Positions 60,401-64,000 of a stretch of DNA of 64,000 nucleotides are shown here, piece after piece. Location: assembly GCF_947242115.1 (NCBI RefSeq), contig NC_074716.1, positions 1,628,001-1,692,000 of the forward strand. The letters run 5' to 3'. The position numbers were made by a program, and so were the translations under genes. This DNA comes from Biomphalaria glabrata (lineage: Eukaryota; Mollusca; Gastropoda; Planorbidae). A model generated the notes under the pieces. That model was given only the letters and a program-made list of their open reading frames with translations, was not told the origin of the DNA and ran no database searches. Numbering within the stretch: the first letter of the stretch is position 1; each line of letters begins with the position of its first letter.

Positions 60401-63400
60401 AATAGTTTGATCTATGACCTCACTTAAGTTATTTGTGCTTATTATCTTCTTATCTTATCTTATAAAATACAGTTGTTACTTCACAAAAGAAGATGATTAC
60501 CACCTACACATGTCACTAGGTCAATCTAGTCATACATGTTAATCAATGACTTAAATTCTGCCAAGTCATTGGTTTTTCTGTCTGACTCAGGCAACCCATT
60601 CCATTCTCTAATAGCACTAGGAAAGAAGGAGCATTTGAATAAATTTGCCCTAGCATTATTATATGGAACAAGAAATGTGTCTTTATCTTTGAGCATTTTG
60701 TTAGATTTTTTTTTGTTTGTATTTGAAGATTATGGTTCAGTGTTTTATGTATAATTGCTACTTTACTTTTAAGTCTTCTATCCTGAAGGGTTTCTAAATG
60801 TAATGATTTTTTAATGCTGTTTCTCTAGTCAAATGTGAATATTCGTTTGTTATGAATCTCACTGCTCTATTTTGTGTCTGTTCCAGTTTCTTAATGTTTT
60901 CTAAAGTTGAGGGTCCCAAACAGAGGATATATATTATTTTTATTATATCAGTAGGTCAAATAATTTTAAGTGGATTATTGTGTCATTGAATAAATGTGTT
61001 AAGATTTAAATTAAATTTTATAATGTTTTTAAAAAGTTTTGTCATTAGGATAATTTTAGAAAATTGAATTACTATAGTTAAATCAGTAATTTGATGGGTT
61101 TTTTTTAATCATGAACGAAAGTGTATAAGTCAAAATTAACCAAAGGAAACAAGTGCAACATTATCTACCAATAATTTTTTTATTTATATGAATGAAAACT
61201 AATAAAGTTTATAAAATGTTTGGATAGAATTCATTTACTTAACACAAACTCAATTTTGGCAAGACCTATTTGGTGTTGTTATGGTTCCCCATGATCACTT
61301 TATTGATGTTGCACAATTGAATAGTTTCTCTTTTGTTGTATTTATTTCTAGGCCTATGGAGAAAATGGGACCAAATTAAAGGAAAATTTCACAGTATTGA
61401 TACATAGTTTACATGAACATGCATTTTATTGGGATAAAGGAGAAAGTGTATACTGTTAAGAAATAAGAAAAACAAGATTCCAATCTTCCAATCAGATATA
61501 AGATTATTCAATTTGTCACACACATGAACAATCTAAACAGTAATAGACAAGCCATTTTTTTCTCCTTATAAGACACTGCAAAACTTTCAAAGTGACCCTG
61601 CTACTTGACACAAGGGAGTAAGAGCATTGCCATAATTATAATCCCTTATAAGGAGTGTGTCTTATGGGGTAAAAATCTGGTTGCTTTTCTTGAAAATGAT
61701 AAACTCAGCCTTTTTTTTTTAGAATATGTCTACTTGTATTTCCCTAGGCACACCATGTCTGGAATCTCCTTGGATTCGGCTGCTAAAAGGAGGTCATACG
61801 TGAAAGATTTCTGTGTAGCCACACCTGAGGAGTTTGTCAAGAGTTTTGGTGGGAATGTGGTCATTAATAAGGTTATATATACATACCTCTATCACTACTA
61901 TGTGTTCTTCTTGCTGGCTGCAATAGTGCTCACACAACTCTATGTTTTCGTTAGCACAGACTGTTCCATTATTGCTTTTAGTCAGAAACTTTTATGTTGT
62001 GTTTTTTTTTTTACAATAGAAACTTGTAACACAAATATCTGTTTATTTTAACCTCCTTGCTCATCTGCAGGTTTTAATAGCTAACAATGGCATAGCTGCT
62101 GTGAAATGCATGAGATCAGTCAGAAGATGGGCTTATGAGATGTTTAGAAATGAAAGAGCTATTAAGTTTGTTGTGATGGTTACACCTGAGGACCTGAAGG
62201 CTAATGCAGGTTTAAACACTTTAATAATTATGTATTTGATAATGAATTCAAAATAGTATTATCAGCAATAGAAGCAGCTCTTTGCTGTAAACAGAATACT
62301 AGAAAAACAAAATTGATTTGGCCACTGTTTCTAAAACTGCATTTGAAGCAGTTAAAAAGTTTGATGTTATTGTTTCAATCAAAACTGTTGGGGATATAGT
62401 TGCAAGATGAATTGTAAGCATAAACCAAAATATTTAAACATTTAATTTAGTTTCCTTTGGGAATTTGTATTGGTTATCTTAAACATAGCAAGTTATTTTT
62501 TTTTAAACATAACAAGTTATTTTTTTTAAACATAAGTTGTTGTTTTTTTAAACATAACAAGTTATTTTTTTTAAACATAACAAGTTATTTTTTTTAAACA
62601 TAACAAGTTATTTTTTTTTAAACATATTATTTTTTTTAAACATAACAAGTTATTGTTTTTTAAACATAACAAGTTATTTTTTTTTAAACATAACAAGTTT
62701 GTTTTTTTTTAAACATAACAATTAATTTTTTTTAAACATAACAAGTTATTTTTTTTAAACATAAGTTATTTTTTTTAAACATAACAAGTTATTTTTTTTT
62801 AAACATAAATATTTTTTTTTTAAACATAACAAGTTATTTTTTTTTAAACATAAATTATTTTTTTTTAAACATAACAAGTTATTTTTATTTTCTTTAGAAT
62901 ACATTCGTATGGCAGACCAGTATGTCCCAGTTCCTGGAGGCACCAACAACAACAACTATGCCAATGTAGAGCTAATATTAGACATTGCTAAAAGAATTCC
63001 TGTTCAAGCCGTGTGGGCAGGCTGGGGACATGCTTCAGAGAATCCAAAACTACCAGAACTCCTACACAAAAATGGAATTGAATTCATTGGTAATATTGAT
63101 ATATGGTCTAGAAGATTTAGCCCTAAGTCTTGGGTTGGTAAATTCATAAATTTACAAAATAAACTTTCTTTTGTTAGTGTTTCTAACTTAATTAAGACCT
63201 TTAGCTATTTTAGAATGTTTTTTCTACAGGTCCTCCAGAAAATGCTATGTGGTCGTTAGGTGATAAAATTGCGTCATCCATAGTTGCCCAGACTGCTGGG
63301 GTTCCAACACTACCCTGGAGTGGTTCAGGTATTGCTTTTTTTCTCTCTTCTTTTAAGCATGTTTCTATTATTCAGTTGATTGGGGTTTGAAATACAATTC

Positions 63401-63642
63401 TGTTATTTTATTATTATTTTTTCACTACAGGCTTAAAACTTGCACCCAATGATTTCAAAGGCAAGTCACTCTTGGTACCTTCAGAACTGTATAGGAAGGG
63501 TTGTACTGCCCATGTGGAGGACGGTTTAGAAGCTGCTAAGAAAATTGGCTACCCAGTCATGATCAAAGCCTCAGAAGGCGGGGGTGGGAAAGGTATTCGC
63601 AAGGCAGAAAATGCAGAGGAATTTCCAAACTTATTCAGACAG
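54084..63642 (+). CDS. ACC: acetyl-CoA carboxylase, 5' part, running off the window
   Basis: Exons: alternative first exons 54084-54448 (1a) and 58760-58833 (1b), then common exons 61748-61871, 62071-62209, 62898-63089, 63230-63328 and 63431-63642. All phases agree. ACC carboxylates acetyl-CoA to malonyl-CoA, the committed step of fatty-acid synthesis. The common part begins [10 protein letters not shown], then [16 protein letters not shown], and enters the biotin carboxylase domain: [74 protein letters not shown] and the ATP-grasp glycine loop [13 protein letters not shown]. The sequence is very close to animal ACC1/ACC2. The Ser of TMSG is at the place of the AMPK site in mammalian ACC (RSSMSGLHL). 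The next exon and the carboxyltransferase half lie beyond the right edge. Confidence 0.95.
55966..56650 (+). repeat. 40-bp minisatellite, 17 copies
   Basis: The unit is TGTCTGCTTATGTTGCCCAA followed by C[CA][CA]ACAGTCCTGTGTTTCCA. It has no plus-strand stop and its length is not a multiple of three, so all three plus frames stay open for 230-260 codons. These frames are not genes. Confidence 0.95.
56651..56872 (+). mobile_element. CR1/Jockey-like LINE, 3' end fragment
   Basis: It starts in mid-coding sequence (AAAGGCACATTCCTCGTGCT), encodes [18 protein letters not shown] and ends with the GAAGTAACGTCTG and ATAAGATAAG tail. Its 5' edge abuts the 40-bp array. Confidence 0.9.
58760..58833 (+). 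CDS. ACC: ACC alternative first exon 1b
   Basis: 24 codons ([16 protein letters not shown], then EHQPFLGH) plus AG at a GTAAAA donor, the same phase as exon 1a. An in-frame TAA at 58751-58753 fixes the ATG as the start. It is short, hydrophilic and ACC1-like in size. An AGATCT-rich zone lies about 200-400 bases upstream. Confidence 0.7.
59057..59206 (+). repeat. 35-bp tandem repeat, about four copies
   Basis: The unit contains ATCTAACTAGAAATAAATAC and GTCTAGATCATT. Copies are identical or nearly so. Confidence 0.93.
60446..60937 (-). mobile_element. CR1/Jockey-like LINE, degraded 3' half
   Basis: It has the same layout as 42778-43260, with more substitutions and frame breaks. TTATCTTATCTTATAAAATA marks the tail on the plus strand. 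It is an older copy than those at 4166 and 42778. Confidence 0.88.
62486..62886 (+). repeat. T-rich minisatellite abutting an ACC exon
   Basis: About 17 units of AAACATAACAAGTTA plus a T-run of 7-10, with occasional shorter units. It ends about 11 bases before the acceptor of the exon at 62898. Each unit has a T-tract followed by an AAG. Confidence 0.93.
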
Positions 63643-63887
63643 GTACTGCAATACAGATGTTACTTGAAAGGATACAAAAGTAATAATTATATATGTTATT
63701 ACTAAATTTCATTTCAATGATCGTTGCCCTTTCTTGCTGTTGTTTCTTGATTGTCCTTTTTGGAACAGATTAGCATTTTGAACACCATTTCTTTATTCTC
63801 TTTTGTTTACATTTTCTTTTATTTCTCTTAGGAACTTCTGATGACCCATTTCTCTTCTCATATATGTTATGTGCCTAAATTCTTGAA
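63643..63887 (+). other. start of an ACC intron, no exon seen
   Basis: It begins with a GTACTG donor. It is T-rich unique DNA. Confidence 0.6.
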
Positions 63888-64000
63888 AGCACTCCATTGT
63901 CTATGGGTTAAGTGTTTGGCTTCCAAACCAAGGAAGCCAAGTTTGAATATCTGTGAAGATTGGGATCTTGGACATTAAGATTTTTTGGACGCCTCTTATT
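63888..64000 (+). mobile_element. tRNA-derived SINE, family A, cut by the window edge
   Basis: GGGTTAAGTGTTTGGCTTCC and AAGTTTGAATATCTGTGAAG match the head of family A. It is degraded and continues past the edge. Confidence 0.7.

Larger units (their letters stand above)
58834..61747 (+). other. ACC intron 1b, no exon seen
   Basis: It holds the 35-bp repeat at 59057-59206, the CR1-like fragment at 60446-60937 and AT-rich unique DNA. Confidence 0.6.

Noticed and set aside
61605-62051. 148-codon frame treated as one exon
   Set aside because: Only 61748-61871 is ACC exon; the rest is intron read-through on both sides.

Overview
This window is animal nuclear DNA, most likely from a mollusc and probably a heterobranch (pulmonate-type) snail. 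That is an inference from four things: small GT-AG exons in long AT-rich introns, several LINE families, two tRNA-derived SINE families, and many TAGGCCTA and AGATCT words. Four host genes can be read exon by exon with consistent splice phases.

Layout. (1) About 1.15-11.25 kb, + strand: a VPS4-like AAA ATPase in nine visible exons. Its AAA core and VPS4-type C-terminus are intact, but no MIT domain is visible. A 76-bp minisatellite made from one of its own intron/exon junctions sits inside the gene. (2) About 15.8-26.2 kb, + strand: a Na+/K+-ATPase beta-subunit-like gene of six exons. A nearly whole Ty3/gypsy-type LTR element lies antisense in its second intron. (3) About 31.2-42.4 kb, - strand: a complete 14-exon CDC40/PRP17 splicing-factor gene of 574 codons. 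(4) About 54.1 kb to the right edge, + strand: the 5' part of acetyl-CoA carboxylase. It has two alternative first exons that join the same second exon in the same phase, and the window ends inside the biotin carboxylase domain.

The rest is introns and intergenic DNA. It holds eight fragments of one CR1/Jockey-like LINE (3' tail rich in ATAAG), pieces of endonuclease-RT LINEs, two I-clade-like LINE tails, at least seven copies of SINE family A and four of SINE family B, about twelve minisatellites or short tandem duplications, and several AT microsatellites. The genes are not an operon and share no pathway: ESCRT disassembly or a related AAA task, ion pumping, splicing, and fatty-acid synthesis.

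Best leads. The two ACC first exons change the residue at -5 of the conserved AMPK site, and exon 1a carries an in-frame hydrophobic stretch before its first ATG that resembles the ACC2 membrane anchor. Five minisatellites lie within about 50 bp of an exon edge, and three of them sit at 3' splice sites, where they add decoy acceptors or pyrimidine tract. I saw no wholly new multi-gene system. All calls were made by reading the sequence, without database searches.
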